Below are positions 37,242 to 46,959 of a DNA stretch of 64,000 bases, piece by piece; the stretch's first letter is position 1, and each line of letters begins with the position of its first letter. The stretch is taken from assembly GCA_037176885.1 (NCBI GenBank), contig JAWWNJ010000112.1, positions 744,001 to 808,000 of the forward strand, in the 5' to 3' direction. Made by a program: the position numbers and the translations under genes. The notes below the pieces were generated by a model. It made no database searches. It was not told where the DNA came from and saw only the letters and a list, made by a program, of their open reading frames with translations. The stretch comes from Favolaschia claudopus (lineage: Eukaryota > Basidiomycota > Agaricomycetes > Agaricales > Mycenaceae).

Positions 37242-37984
37242 ATGCCTCAGCCCATAGGTGAAGTCTTAATCGACTACCATTGCTTCCCGGTGGTCAGTCA
37301 AGACTTTGTGCGCAAGATCTATACTGTGGTAGGCTGTCCTCGCCACATTTCTGCGCCAAGTCCGACCAGCCGCTAGCCAAATCTCGTCTGCACGCCTTGC
37401 AGTGACGCCGGCGAAGACTGTGAATTTCTTCACTGGGGCTCAAAGTGCACTCGGTGCCGGGAGGCGAAGGTCCCTAAATGCCTGTTCGCCGGGGTGGATT
37501 GGTTCAAATATACCTATCCGTCTTCGACCTTTCCGACACTTTTCATCTATCGCAGCGGTAAGTCCTGCCGCTCTTCGAATTCTCATCTTCCTTATTCTAT
37601 TCAGGCGGCACTTTGTACGACCTTGCATTCCTCGAACTCTGGTACCACTTGCGCCTCGGCGGCTTAAGCCCCGATATGTTTATAGGCTCGGTGGACGGTG
37701 AGCCCGCTGACTTCTTGCGTCGGCGGGAGGAATTTGCTGGCGACCTTCGTGACTGGGACATTGCTCACGACCTAAACCACGCCGCTCACTCCAGCCGGCG
37801 GCTGTATTTCTACAACATCCTATCTCGAGTTTTACGCGAGTGGCGTACCCAGGATCGCTCGATCCATGCCCAGTGCGACGTCGACGCAGCTATCCTGCTC
37901 CATGATATCAGGCGACGGGACTCTGATGTTCCGACCGTCGTGCCCTTGGCCCAAGGCACGCGCCGCCAGACCTTCGAGCGGTAA
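37242..37984 (+). CDS. Antisense auxiliary gene A2: small six-cysteine cluster protein
   Basis: Three exons, 37242-37328, 37377-37557 and 37605-37984, give exactly 215 codons plus stop with canonical GT-AG introns in phases 0 and 1. Exon 2 opens PNLVCTPC and carries CX2CX6CX8CX2CX7C with HWGSKC between the two halves. Exon 3 is helical and charged (LRDWDIAHDLNHAAH). No signal peptide or membrane segment. The same three-exon plan with the cluster in exon 2 is seen in A3, A4 and B3. I infer a small DNA- or RNA-binding protein encoded against the sense of the retroelement; no known family is recognised beyond the Zn2Cys6-like spacing. Confidence 0.75.
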
Positions 37985-38157
37985 CCCAGGCTAGTAGCTT
38001 TTCCCCGTTAGGGTCAAATAAATCTCTTTGCCCGGTCGCAAGCCGTTATCGTGATGTCTGATTCCTTCTGAGCTTTTTGGTCCGGCAGCCGGTGGTACTC
38101 ACCCGTCGGCTATAGGTTTTACTTATAGCGGCCGGTGCCCAGTGAGTCCTTCGAGCG

Positions 38158-38829
38158 ATGCCCGCCTTTTCTTTGGCAGCGACTTTTTACTCAGAACGCT
38201 TTAGGAGCTTCACCGGTCCCTCAGAGTACCAGCTCGTACTTCAAGCTCAGTTTGTGGGTCTTTCGTTCTTTCTCAGTGTTCTCCCGCTGACGGGTGCCTC
38301 TTCTTAGCCGGAGTATGAATGCCAGTGCTGCCTCAAGAACTACCGCCATTGCATCTGGATTCAGTGGGGTGAAGCCTGCCTCAGCTGCATGTTCATAGGC
38401 CGCGCCGCCTTGTGCTGCTACACTAAGAAGTCCGTCTGGCAGGCCGAGAACAGCCGTCGTCGCGACACTCTCCTAGCCTCTCGGCCAGGTAAGTCTGCTT
38501 TCTATCTTTATACCTCCCAGCGGGGGCCTTAGTGAATTTTAGCTCCCTCCGCCGGACGGATCGCTCAGTTTGACTGGTACGCCCGGGCTGCCGGTGCCCG
38601 ACTCGACGAGAAGAGGTACATTGACGTGCGTACTTGCACCATCCTCGCCGCCAGGTCCATGCTCGGCACCCTTGGGTTCGGCCAGCTACGCTTCTTGTAC
38701 GGACTGTGGTTTGACGCGAAGGGGGCGGGCGTACGAAAGGAAATTGTAGATCTCCTCCGGGATAGGTTAGACGCTGTAGCCCTCCAGTCCGGCGCAAGGC
38801 TCCCGCCCGTCATGTTCATCGGGCCGTAA
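38158..38829 (+). CDS. Antisense auxiliary gene A3: small six-cysteine cluster protein
   Basis: Exons 38158-38253, 38308-38488 and 38543-38829 give 187 codons plus stop; introns are canonical, phases 0 and 1. Exon 2 (181 nt, the same length as in A2) encodes PEYECQCC and the pattern CX2CX6CX8CX2CX8C with the QWGEAC core. Exon 3 is a helical domain (FDWYARAAGARLDEKRY, RKEIVDLLRDRLDAVAL). The exon-3 ending resembles that of A4 (VIRERLDVLANN), suggesting tandem duplication of an ancestral unit followed by strong divergence. Function unknown. Confidence 0.75.
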
Positions 38830-39112
38830 GCGTAGTAGGAAATATATTCCCACTGTCAAACGAACTTGCATCTTTAAAACTCTGTTTCAAGCTGCCCGAT
38901 TAGGAAGGCTTCTTAGAAACCAAAGCTTCCTCGTGTTTTTGCCCAGCGGGAGCTCAGCACCTCGTTGGATATTCCACATGTATTGCGGATCTTCCGGGAG
39001 CATCGGGTGCAATGAGTCCCGCTGTCGATCTTTCTGTTTCTGGGTCTCCCGCCAGGTCTCAGAGAGATATTTAAGCTGGCGGGAAGGTCCCATTTGCTTC
39101 AGTCGTCTACTC

Positions 39113-39741
39113 ATGTCTTTGCTGGAACATCCACTCTTCCCGAATGACCCCGTCGGCCCGCTCAGGGAGTACTATGTACGTTCCTGAACATTTTGCCTCG
39201 GGTAATTCCTCATCATTCGGCAGCCTGGCCGAGTATGCTCTGCGTGCCTCAACGCCCGTTCTCATTGCGAGTTTACTGAGTGGGGAGCGTCGTGCACCCG
39301 CTGTTACTTGCTGAAGCACAACTGCTCGTACACCCAGACCGCTGAGCTGGCCGATGAAATTGCTGCCCGCCGGCACCGTTTCAAAGAGGGTCCCGATCGT
39401 AAGTGACGACTTCTTTCTCATCTGTTGCGCCACAACTGATTCCCCGCTCGCTTCTAGCGGCTACGAAGGAACAGCTTGCTGCTTGGGATGTCCTTCACGA
39501 GGGGACCCTGGCGCAGTTCCCATTCTGGCAACAATACCATTCTGTAATCGTCGGGCGGAACGTCGCAGAGGCAGCCCAACGGCTGTCTTTTTACTTCGAG
39601 GCCCGCTTGGTTTTCCATCTTCTTCAGGAGGCCAAAACGGCTAATCTCCCGGCTGCGTATGTTGCTGTTATCCGCGAGCGGTTAGACGTTCTCGCCAATA
39701 ATCTTTTCCTGGATCTTCCGGCTAGGATGCGGGCAGTGTAG
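39113..39741 (+). CDS. Antisense auxiliary gene A4: small six-cysteine cluster protein
   Basis: Exons 39113-39175, 39224-39398 and 39458-39741 give 173 codons plus stop with canonical introns in phases 0 and 1. A TATTTAAG box lies 38 bp upstream of the ATG, so the leader is short. Exon 2 opens PGRVCSAC and carries the textbook spacing CX2CX6CX8CX2CX6C with TEWGASC in the middle. Exon 3 is helical (FPFWQQYHSVIVGRN, AAYVAVIRERLDVLAN). This is the cleanest example of the family in the window. Confidence 0.77.
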
Positions 39742-39871
39742 ATACAGGCACATGTACTTTCGGATAGTTCGTTCCGATAGCACACGCTCCCGCCCCATGT
39801 GAGGCCTTGGAAACATTTATTTCTTGGTAAAGATGTGCCCGCTGCCCTCAAATGACGTGCTAGGTGACCCA

Positions 39872-39910
39872 CCTCTCCCCCTTTCAGAAATCTCAACTGT
39901 CCCCAGTTGA
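39872..39910 (-). promoter_or_regulatory. Polypurine tract and tetraloop hairpin, copy 2 of element A
   Basis: CTCTCCCCCTTTC on the plus strand is followed by a perfect hairpin, TCAACTG (39893-39899), loop TCCC (39900-39903), CAGTTGA (39904-39910). Compared with copy 1 the loop-closing pair changed from C-G to G-C, a compensatory change. It sits about 250 bp upstream of gene A5. It could act as a central polypurine tract or as a promoter element for A5. Confidence 0.65.
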
Positions 39911-40161
39911 TCGATCAGAGGAAATTCAGGTTCCCCGGCAGCAAATTTTCGTGCCACGGAACGATCGGGTGCGTTTGAAATAATTTTCTGCGCCACCGGC
40001 GGGTGCATCTACCATAAATGGTAATCCAAGTTCGGCCGTTGACCAAATTTCGTCCAAATTATCCTTACGGCGTTAATTACGGCCGCTCGAGTATAAGAAG
40101 CAGCGGGCGGACGGGTATACCCCCCAGCCTCGTCTACTGTCTTTACTCTGCTTCCTCCAAA

Positions 40162-41402
40162 ATGTCTCAAAACGATTACAACACCGTCAAAGCCGATTTC
40201 CTCAAGGCTATGGACGTTGCCGCCAACCTCGTCAAGTACTCGCCGCCCGAGTCTCGTAAAAACCAGCTCAAGGACGTCGCCGAGATTCTCGTAAGAGCCG
40301 CCGGCTACATTGACCAGTCTCGTTTTGTTAACATTATTCTTTCGTTCGTAGGCGCGCCTTCCCCCGCTCATGCCTTTCATTTTGGAAGACAAGAGCGCGG
40401 TCCTTCGTGAGGCAATCTTCACCTCGCGTGAATATTACCACTCCTTGTACGACCCGGATGGTAAACGGGACGTGACCTTCCCCGCTGGGTACGATGCCCT
40501 GCGGCGGATCACCAAGGCCATTCACGAAGACCGCTCCAAGAAGGCGATCCCGCCCGTCTCCACCGTTTCTTCTTCCAAGGGGACCCGGGTCGGTTTCACT
40601 AACTTTTATTGTTGTGCCCACCATTGACTCACAATCATCCCCCGCTAGAAGAGTACTCGCGGGCGGTCTCAGGGTGAACCTGAGTCTGAGGACGAGGACG
40701 AAGGCACCGTTCGTGCTCCATCGCCCGCTCTCACCACCCTTGGTGCTGACGAGGTTCGTTCTTTCGTTTAACAACTGGCCTGTGTAGAGCTGACGATTGA
40801 CACTTCTATCATCGCCGTTGGGTGTTTGTTCACCCAGATGCTCGTTGACGATGAGCATGTCCCCGCTCCCAAGGCTCCCCCTACCGGTCCCAAGGCTAAA
40901 TCAGCCATGGCGGGCAAGAAGGGTGCGCGCGCTGTGAGTCGCACGTTATTTCTGCTTTAGCTTCTGTCATTTATTTCAATCTTTCAGCATAGCCCGGCCC
41001 CCGCTAAGAAGGGCAAGGGCAACAAGCGCGCCCGCATCGACAGCGTCCCGTTCCACGAGGACTCCTTCCTCACCCACGGTGAGTTTCCCGTCCATTGTCA
41101 GTGGTTTCCCGCTGAATGTTATTACAGCAACGGCTGAATTTTACGCTTCGGCACCCGCTTCAGGTGCTGTTGTCGACGAGGCCGCTAGCGTCGTTGAGAT
41201 GGGTACCGAGTTCATGAGCAACCACCTTGCCTTGCGCAAGCGGATGTATTTCATCATGGTCGAGCTGGCGGTCATCCACGAGAACCTTCGTAGTTCTCTG
41301 GCCCGGCGCGAGCAGCTCCTCGACGAAGGAGAGAAGATCTCGGCTCGCCTTCGCGACTTCCCCGAGTCTTCCTCTGCCGGCGTCGATGCTCATGTTCCCT
41401 GA
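40162..41402 (+). CDS. Antisense auxiliary gene A5: basic NKRAR protein
   Basis: Six exons (40162-40290, 40352-40588, 40649-40753, 40838-40933, 40988-41078, 41128-41402) add to exactly 310 codons plus stop. The N-terminal 120 residues are helical (DYNTVKADFLKAMDVAANL). The middle is disordered with acidic (EPESEDEDEG) and basic (KKGKGNKRARID) patches, a probable nuclear localisation signal. The last exon is a coiled-coil-like helix pair (ENLRSSLARREQLLDEGEKI). There is no cysteine cluster. The NKRAR motif followed by a phase-1 intron and a helical last exon is shared with B2 of element B, so the two are probably orthologous parts of the array. It is convergent with pol, with 222 bp between stop codons. 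Confidence 0.75.
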
Positions 41403-41624
41403 CTCGTTCCTAAGGAGCTCCCCCAGCGGGTCCCCCCTTCTTCAGAATACTCGGTACTGGCTCAATCGTTTCGGACACCTCACGGCTCATCCTTCTGCTG
41501 GCCGCCACACACTCCCCGGGTGCGCAACTTGTTCGCAGCGCACTGGCGGGAGATGCAGACAATACAATTACTCAAGGACTTCGAATCCCGTTTCAAAATG
41601 TAACGTAGATATCGTAGCAGTAAT

Positions 41625-44600
41625 TCATTTCCGCGCAGCGGCTTTCGTGGCAGAACGAGTCTTCCGTTTGAAAGGCAGCGGCTCATCCGTGTCAGGTTCC
41701 TCTTCCTCTTCTTCTTCCTCGGGCAAGGCCTCCTGCAGAGCCGGCTCTTCGTCAGCCGTCCCGCTGGGGGTTAACCTCACATTCCCGAATTGGAAGTCAT
41801 CTCCAGAATAACTGTCTTCCTCCTGGACCATCTTTTCTAGCGTCTCTGCCGAGAGGTCGATTAAGTCGTGAATGTCAGCGGGCAGCTTGATAGAGCGCCG
41901 CTGCTCGAAGGGGACCACTCTGAACTGAGCAATCTTCGATTGAAAGACAGAGCCGTCCATCTCCGCTACGATATAACTTCCACCTTTCGTACGCCGGATG
42001 ATAATTACTGGTCCCAGGTATCTGGCGGCCATCTTCGTATTCAGCGATTTCTCAACGGTCGTATTCCTGATGAGCACCAAGTCTCCCGGCTCGAAATGGT
42101 AATCTTCGATAGTATGTTTATGTGCTATCTCGTACCGGCGCAGATTCGCTCGTTTCTCGTCGGTGACCCGTTCCCTCATCTGTTCGACGTGAGTGGCGTG
42201 CTTAGCCAGAGCCTGGGCTCGATAGCCGATTAACTCAGCGGTCGTTAGAGTCCTGCCGGGCAGATGCACTAGCCAAGTCGCTTCTTCTATATCCAGCGGG
42301 AGGATTGGATGTGCGCCCGTTACCATAAAGTAGGGTGAACAACCCGTTCCTCGTCGAATAGTGACCCGGTCAGCCCACAACATCTGCGGGAAGAACCAGT
42401 ACCACTTGCTGGGATTCCCGCCAGTAGCTTTCCATAAGGATTGCCTCATCGAGAAGTGCCCATTTTCGACTTTCCCGTTGGCTTGAGAATTATACGGCGA
42501 AACTCTAATATTTCTTATGCCGTATTTAGACTCAAGGTAGGCTACGGCCGCTAGGAAGGCCGGCGCATTATCTGTCACCAGTTCCTCCGGGCAACCCCAC
42601 CTACAAATCACATCTTCAAGTAAGAACAAGGCCAGCGTTCTGGCATTCTCGTTCTTTATCGGCCGCGCTTCTATGTAGCTGCTGAGAGAGCAGCGGGCGT
42701 CGACAATTTTATTGAAGCCGTTGGAAGGAGTACCAACGACCATCACATCGACGTGTACCACCTGGAAGAGCGAAGGGGTATGGGTGACAACGGGCGGGAT
42801 CTTTAATAAAGTCCTTTGCCTCAATTGACACAATTCGCAAGTCTTAATGTACCAGGTGACATCCCGCTCCATCTCAGGCCACCAGAAACGCATTTCTATC
42901 AAGGATTTGGTAGCAAAGACGCCGCGATGAGCTAGGCTATCATGAGCCGCTCGCATCATATACATTCGGTGTTCTTTGTCTACCACCAACTGATGTGCGC
43001 TCCCCGTTGTGGATTTATGATAGAGTTTTCCATCTGCATCCTCGAAGAAGCCGGTGGCGAATCGTAGGAAAGCTTTGTATTCCTTGTCGTTCATGCCATC
43101 CGGGCGAGCCAGGGTGTTTCGTCGCCATTCCTTCATGAGGAGCAGCCGCTCGTCCGCTAGCTTCGCCGCTACAGATCGTTGGTCTTCAGGATACGGTTCC
43201 CGCTTCGTCGGGTCGTATTTCAATTCGAGGTCAGGGATCAGCGGCTCGCCTGCTGGCTTGTCGTCACCCTTTGACTGAGAGAAGACTTCGAAAACATATT
43301 CTCTACTAAGGCGGGTGTAAGCCCAGGCCTGTTCGGCGTCGTTTTCGAAGTCAGCGGCTGACTGAGCCTCGTCCCCTGCCAATTCAGCTACCATATATCC
43401 ACCTCGGGTGTCAATATCGTGCTTGAAATCCTCGAAATTCTTGAGAGGCGGCCAAGCACTACTTTCAGGATGAAGACCCGGCGGCTCGTTATTATCGAAC
43501 TCGTCTTCTGGATGATCATACTCTGGATCCCCCGGCTGAACACGCCGGCGGGAGAGCCCATCTGGCCCGAAAGTCTTGCCCGGTACATGCTTCAGAGTAA
43601 AATGAAACATTAAGATCTCCTCGATCCAGCGGTTGATCGTAGCGTTGGGTCCCATTCCCGGGTGATCCAACATGCCTTTGAGGTACTGAGCGTCGGTTTC
43701 GACGACCAGTTTGCGGCAGCCCAACAGCCAATATTGCATGTGGTCCAGCGCCCTCTTCAAGCCAAACAATTCCCGCTTGGGCTGAGAATACCTCGACTCT
43801 CGTTCATTCAAAGGTATGGAGCTGAAGCGGGCATAGTACCGCTTATTTAGGTCCAAAGGATCCCGCTGGTACACATGCACTCCAACTCCAAGGTACGACG
43901 TATCAACCGCCAGCACCACTTCGGTGTCCCATTCATATCTTATAGGTCTAAGCGCGGGACATTCTCGCAAAGCCTTCTTCAAAACTTTCATGCAGGCGTC
44001 TTGGGGCGGGCCCCACTCGAATATGACTTCTTTCCGGGTAAGCTTCTGAATCGGTTCAGCCTTGACCGTGTAGTCTTGGATGAACATCCTCATAACGCCC
44101 ACAGTTCCCAGAAAGGCTTTCACATCGTGGAAATCCTTCAGCGGGCCCCATCGCTCAATGACGCCGATTCTATCTTCATCCGGGCGCATGCCCTCGTATG
44201 AGCAGACATGGCCGACCACCTTAAAGGTTCCCCGGCAAACCTGCAACTTCTTCCCGCTTACAGTCGCCCCAGAATAGGCTAGCCGGGTAAGTACCCGGTT
44301 GCAGTCTACCAAGTGTAACCACACAAAGACCCTTATCAGCGGGTTCTCTGGGATGGTCTCGTACGTCCCGTCAGGCTTCTCATATCGAGTGAAGCCGCCG
44401 GCGACAGGCACGTCATCTATATACGGCCGGGTAACCGCAGGAATTTCATCTCGCAGGATGTAGGTTACGTCTTCGTGGAAGATCGGCACCGAGTTGGTCC
44501 AACCCTGCGGCAATCTTACCAATCGAAGCGCCCCAAACGGAGTTTGGAAGGTCGTGTAATCTCGAGATTCCGGGTCAATCAGCCGGTGGTTGTACCCAGA

Positions 44601-45713
44601 ATAAAGATCAAACGTGGACCCACAAGCCCTTCCTGCGAAATGTTCGGCTAGATCCGCGGCGCCGGGAGGCACCCCAGAGTGCGCAATGGTTACCGCGTTC
44701 AGCGGCTCCAACGAATGCACTAACCGAATCGACTTCTTATCACTCTTCAGAACTCCAAAGTACTTTGTGCGGTACGAGCCGTTGGACGGTTCGTAGATAT
44801 TGGCGTCGATACTCGCCCTAAGCACCTTGCAGACTTCTTCCAGCTGCCCCGGCGGGATGGGAATATTTCTTTCCACCCAGACCTTATGGTCTGCCTTCAC
44901 CGGGAACTTGACTGGCGGGAAGAAATCCGTCCTGAAAGTTCCTCGTTCACTGTCATCCCATGCTACCGTATTTTCGTGTATAGATAACATGTGATGAACC
45001 AGCTTCATCTCTTCATCATTCAGGAACCCATCATTATGCAGTTCGTCCACTACCGCTTTCCTTTCCGCTGTGTACCTCCCTACGGGAACGAACTCTGGCG
45101 GGTGAGGGTCTAGCGGGACGAGATTCTGCAGCGGATCCCCAACGATATTTCTTTCTATCCTGAACTCGGGAGGGAGCGGCTCGAGGACCGGCTTTACTTT
45201 CAGCGCTACCGGCTTATATTTCTTCGAGAACACCTCCTTCACCTCGACTTCAGGCGGGTGATCCTCGGGAACGATTTCCTCCATCAACACCACTTTCGTC
45301 TCGTTGTGTTCGAACCCGGGCACCACCCAGTCGGCGTAGTCACAGCACTGACAGCGTTCCCCTGCTGAATGTCGAGATCGCTCCTGTTTGAGCGATTCAA
45401 TATCGGCACCGGCTGTCATGAACACAGCGGCTGGGTCCTTCAGTTTCTCTCTGACTTTATCCGTTATATTAGCTACGATGGCTACATAGGATTCGCCGAC
45501 GTTCTTTCCTTCTGTCAGCTGCTCATTATATTCCTGAAATAGCTGAGCAGCGGGTTTGTCATCAACTTCTGGCATGGCAGCCGCTAGGTAGGCCATTTTC
45601 GTCTCGGCCATCGAAAACCCCTCTCCTCCAGATTTCATCAAAGCGCAAATTCTAGGAACATTATTCTCGTCCAGTTCTATCTGAACCGCTAACTCTCCTT
45701 GATGGTTAATCAA
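41625..45713 (-). CDS. pol: Element A pol: reverse transcriptase, RNase H, integrase
   Basis: Open frame of about 1,362 codons. RT: the fingers and palm run through LVHSLEPLNAVTIAHSG and the catalytic YIDDVP motif near residue 450. RNase H follows, with acidic residues in VLAVDTS, RELFGLKRAL and ETDAQYLKG. Integrase: HHCC zinc motif (HDSLAHRG ... CELCQ) and the DDE core VHVDVMV, VTDNAPAF and SPYNSQANGKVENGH. The tail is acidic (a run of Glu) and then basic (FKRKTRSATKAAARK); I see no chromodomain. The upstream end has no ATG: the frame is entered by a -1 shift from the protease frame. All catalytic residues appear intact. Confidence 0.92.
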   Translation of the reverse strand: MINHQGELAVQIELDENNVPRICALMKSGGEGFSMAETKMAYLAAAMPEVDDKPAAQLFQEYNEQLTEGKNVGESYVAIVANITDKVREKLKDPAAVFMTAGADIESLKQERSRHSAGERCQCCDYADWVVPGFEHNETKVVLMEEIVPEDHPPEVEVKEVFSKKYKPVALKVKPVLEPLPPEFRIERNIVGDPLQNLVPLDPHPPEFVPVGRYTAERKAVVDELHNDGFLNDEEMKLVHHMLSIHENTVAWDDSERGTFRTDFFPPVKFPVKADHKVWVERNIPIPPGQLEEVCKVLRASIDANIYEPSNGSYRTKYFGVLKSDKKSIRLVHSLEPLNAVTIAHSGVPPGAADLAEHFAGRACGSTFDLYSGYNHRLIDPESRDYTTFQTPFGALRLVRLPQGWTNSVPIFHEDVTYILRDEIPAVTRPYIDDVPVAGGFTRYEKPDGTYETIPENPLIRVFVWLHLVDCNRVLTRLAYSGATVSGKKLQVCRGTFKVVGHVCSYEGMRPDEDRIGVIERWGPLKDFHDVKAFLGTVGVMRMFIQDYTVKAEPIQKLTRKEVIFEWGPPQDACMKVLKKALRECPALRPIRYEWDTEVVLAVDTSYLGVGVHVYQRDPLDLNKRYYARFSSIPLNERESRYSQPKRELFGLKRALDHMQYWLLGCRKLVVETDAQYLKGMLDHPGMGPNATINRWIEEILMFHFTLKHVPGKTFGPDGLSRRRVQPGDPEYDHPEDEFDNNEPPGLHPESSAWPPLKNFEDFKHDIDTRGGYMVAELAGDEAQSAADFENDAEQAWAYTRLSREYVFEVFSQSKGDDKPAGEPLIPDLELKYDPTKREPYPEDQRSVAAKLADERLLLMKEWRRNTLARPDGMNDKEYKAFLRFATGFFEDADGKLYHKSTTGSAHQLVVDKEHRMYMMRAAHDSLAHRGVFATKSLIEMRFWWPEMERDVTWYIKTCELCQLRQRTLLKIPPVVTHTPSLFQVVHVDVMVVGTPSNGFNKIVDARCSLSSYIEARPIKNENARTLALFLLEDVICRWGCPEELVTDNAPAFLAAVAYLESKYGIRNIRVSPYNSQANGKVENGHFSMRQSLWKATGGNPSKWYWFFPQMLWADRVTIRRGTGCSPYFMVTGAHPILPLDIEEATWLVHLPGRTLTTAELIGYRAQALAKHATHVEQMRERVTDEKRANLRRYEIAHKHTIEDYHFEPGDLVLIRNTTVEKSLNTKMAARYLGPVIIIRRTKGGSYIVAEMDGSVFQSKIAQFRVVPFEQRRSIKLPADIHDLIDLSAETLEKMVQEEDSYSGDDFQFGNVRLTPSGTADEEPALQEALPEEEEEEEEPDTDEPLPFKRKTRSATKAAARK

Positions 45714-46873
45714 CTCCTCGAATTCTGAAAATTTTGTTCCTCTTCGCCGCTCGCCTGCGCAGCCGGTGGCGCATCGTTTTGTACGCGCCGCACCTGCCGC
45801 CGCTGACCTCTGGGGAAGGTAGGGACGACCACCCGCTTCGAAGTGGAGGGGTCGGTCAGAGTCAGGAACTGGTTCCCGTCAGAAGTATTTTTGATACCGC
45901 TGGCGGTCAGAATTTCGAAGGGCCGCCCCAGCAGCACTTTGTATGCCGGGTTCCGTATAACATGCACTTGTAGGTACACTGTCATATCGCCGAACCTGAA
46001 GGGGACGTTCCTCGCTAACCCGACTGACTTTTCGGTTTGCCCGTTGGCGCTCATCATGTGGATACAGTTATCGGGGTCCCAGCTGACTCCTAGCTCGGTG
46101 GCTACCGACAGGGCCATGGACACGATCTGTGATCCACCATCCAGAATGCATTCGACTTCGGCGGCTCCATGAATGAGCGGGAAGACCACTCTCAGGGCCG
46201 CTGATTCTCCAGCAGAAGCTTCGGAGATCGCGACGAAGATTTCTCTCACCGGCTCACCATCGGCTACCGACTGCCAATATTGCACCGCCGGGTCGACAGT
46301 AATGAGAGCCCCCGCTGGCATGAGCCCATCGGCCACAGTTGAGACCTGAACTAATGCTTCGTAAGGGAGGTCCTCCAAGGCTACGCTGGAGGACTCATCA
46401 TCTTCGTCGGCTTCTTTCTCTGCGTGGCTAATCAATTGCTCGAGGGTGACTCGAACAGCGGGCGAGACCCTCTTCTTCGAGAGCAACGCCTTAGCCTGAC
46501 GCAGCAACTTCGGGCTGAGGGCGAACAACCTCCCCAGCGGGAGTGCTATTTCCAGGTTTCCAAAGATCTCCTTTATCAAGGACTCGACCTCCTCATCTTC
46601 CTGGTCCTCTACGGGCGCCTTCAACTCGTAGTTCTTTTCGTTGGCCGCTGGCGGCACATTTCCCGCCGGCCGAACTCTAGGTTCGTTGGGCCTTTTAGCT
46701 GGCTTGACCGGGGGAACGTTCCTGTACGGAAGTTCCGGCGGCTGAGTGCCATTTTGTTCTTCTGTCTCCTCCCGCTCCTTTTCCTTGGTCTCCACGATCG
46801 CCGGCTGTGCTTCGACAGCGGGCTTTCGTATCGTCCTCGGTTTATAGGGCAACTTCGGCATCACAACTTCCAT
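45710..46873 (-). CDS. pro: Element A aspartic protease region
   Basis: 387 codons. An N-terminal low-complexity Lys/Glu/Pro region is followed by a retropepsin-like domain: VECILDGGSQIVSMAL holds the active-site aspartate in a D-G-G context rather than D-S/T-G, and YKVLLGRPFEI is the second conserved block. The frame differs from that of gag (which ends 86 nt upstream) and from that of pol, so how it is expressed after gag (reinitiation, splicing or shift) is not clear. The element B counterpart has the canonical DSGS. Confidence 0.82.
   Translation of the reverse strand: MEVVMPKLPYKPRTIRKPAVEAQPAIVETKEKEREETEEQNGTQPPELPYRNVPPVKPAKRPNEPRVRPAGNVPPAANEKNYELKAPVEDQEDEEVESLIKEIFGNLEIALPLGRLFALSPKLLRQAKALLSKKRVSPAVRVTLEQLISHAEKEADEDDESSSVALEDLPYEALVQVSTVADGLMPAGALITVDPAVQYWQSVADGEPVREIFVAISEASAGESAALRVVFPLIHGAAEVECILDGGSQIVSMALSVATELGVSWDPDNCIHMMSANGQTEKSVGLARNVPFRFGDMTVYLQVHVIRNPAYKVLLGRPFEILTASGIKNTSDGNQFLTLTDPSTSKRVVVPTFPRGQRRQVRRVQNDAPPAAQASGEEEQNFQNSRS
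45728..45734 (-). promoter_or_regulatory. Probable -1 frameshift heptamer between protease and pol of element A
   Basis: In the protease frame the minus strand reads CAA AAT TTT CAG, which contains the slippery pattern A AAT TTT. Slipping back one base continues as TCA GAA TTC GAG GAG into the pol frame, six codons before the protease stop. The corresponding junction of element B has only a run of five T (62990-62994) and a 40-nt frame overlap. Confidence 0.55.
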
Positions 46874-46959
46874 TTTCTTTCCTGCGGGCGGGCGTGCTTG
46901 TCGGCTCTCCGGGGGCTTATCCGCAGGGGGTTTCCCCTTGGCCCCCTTCCTCGAACTCT

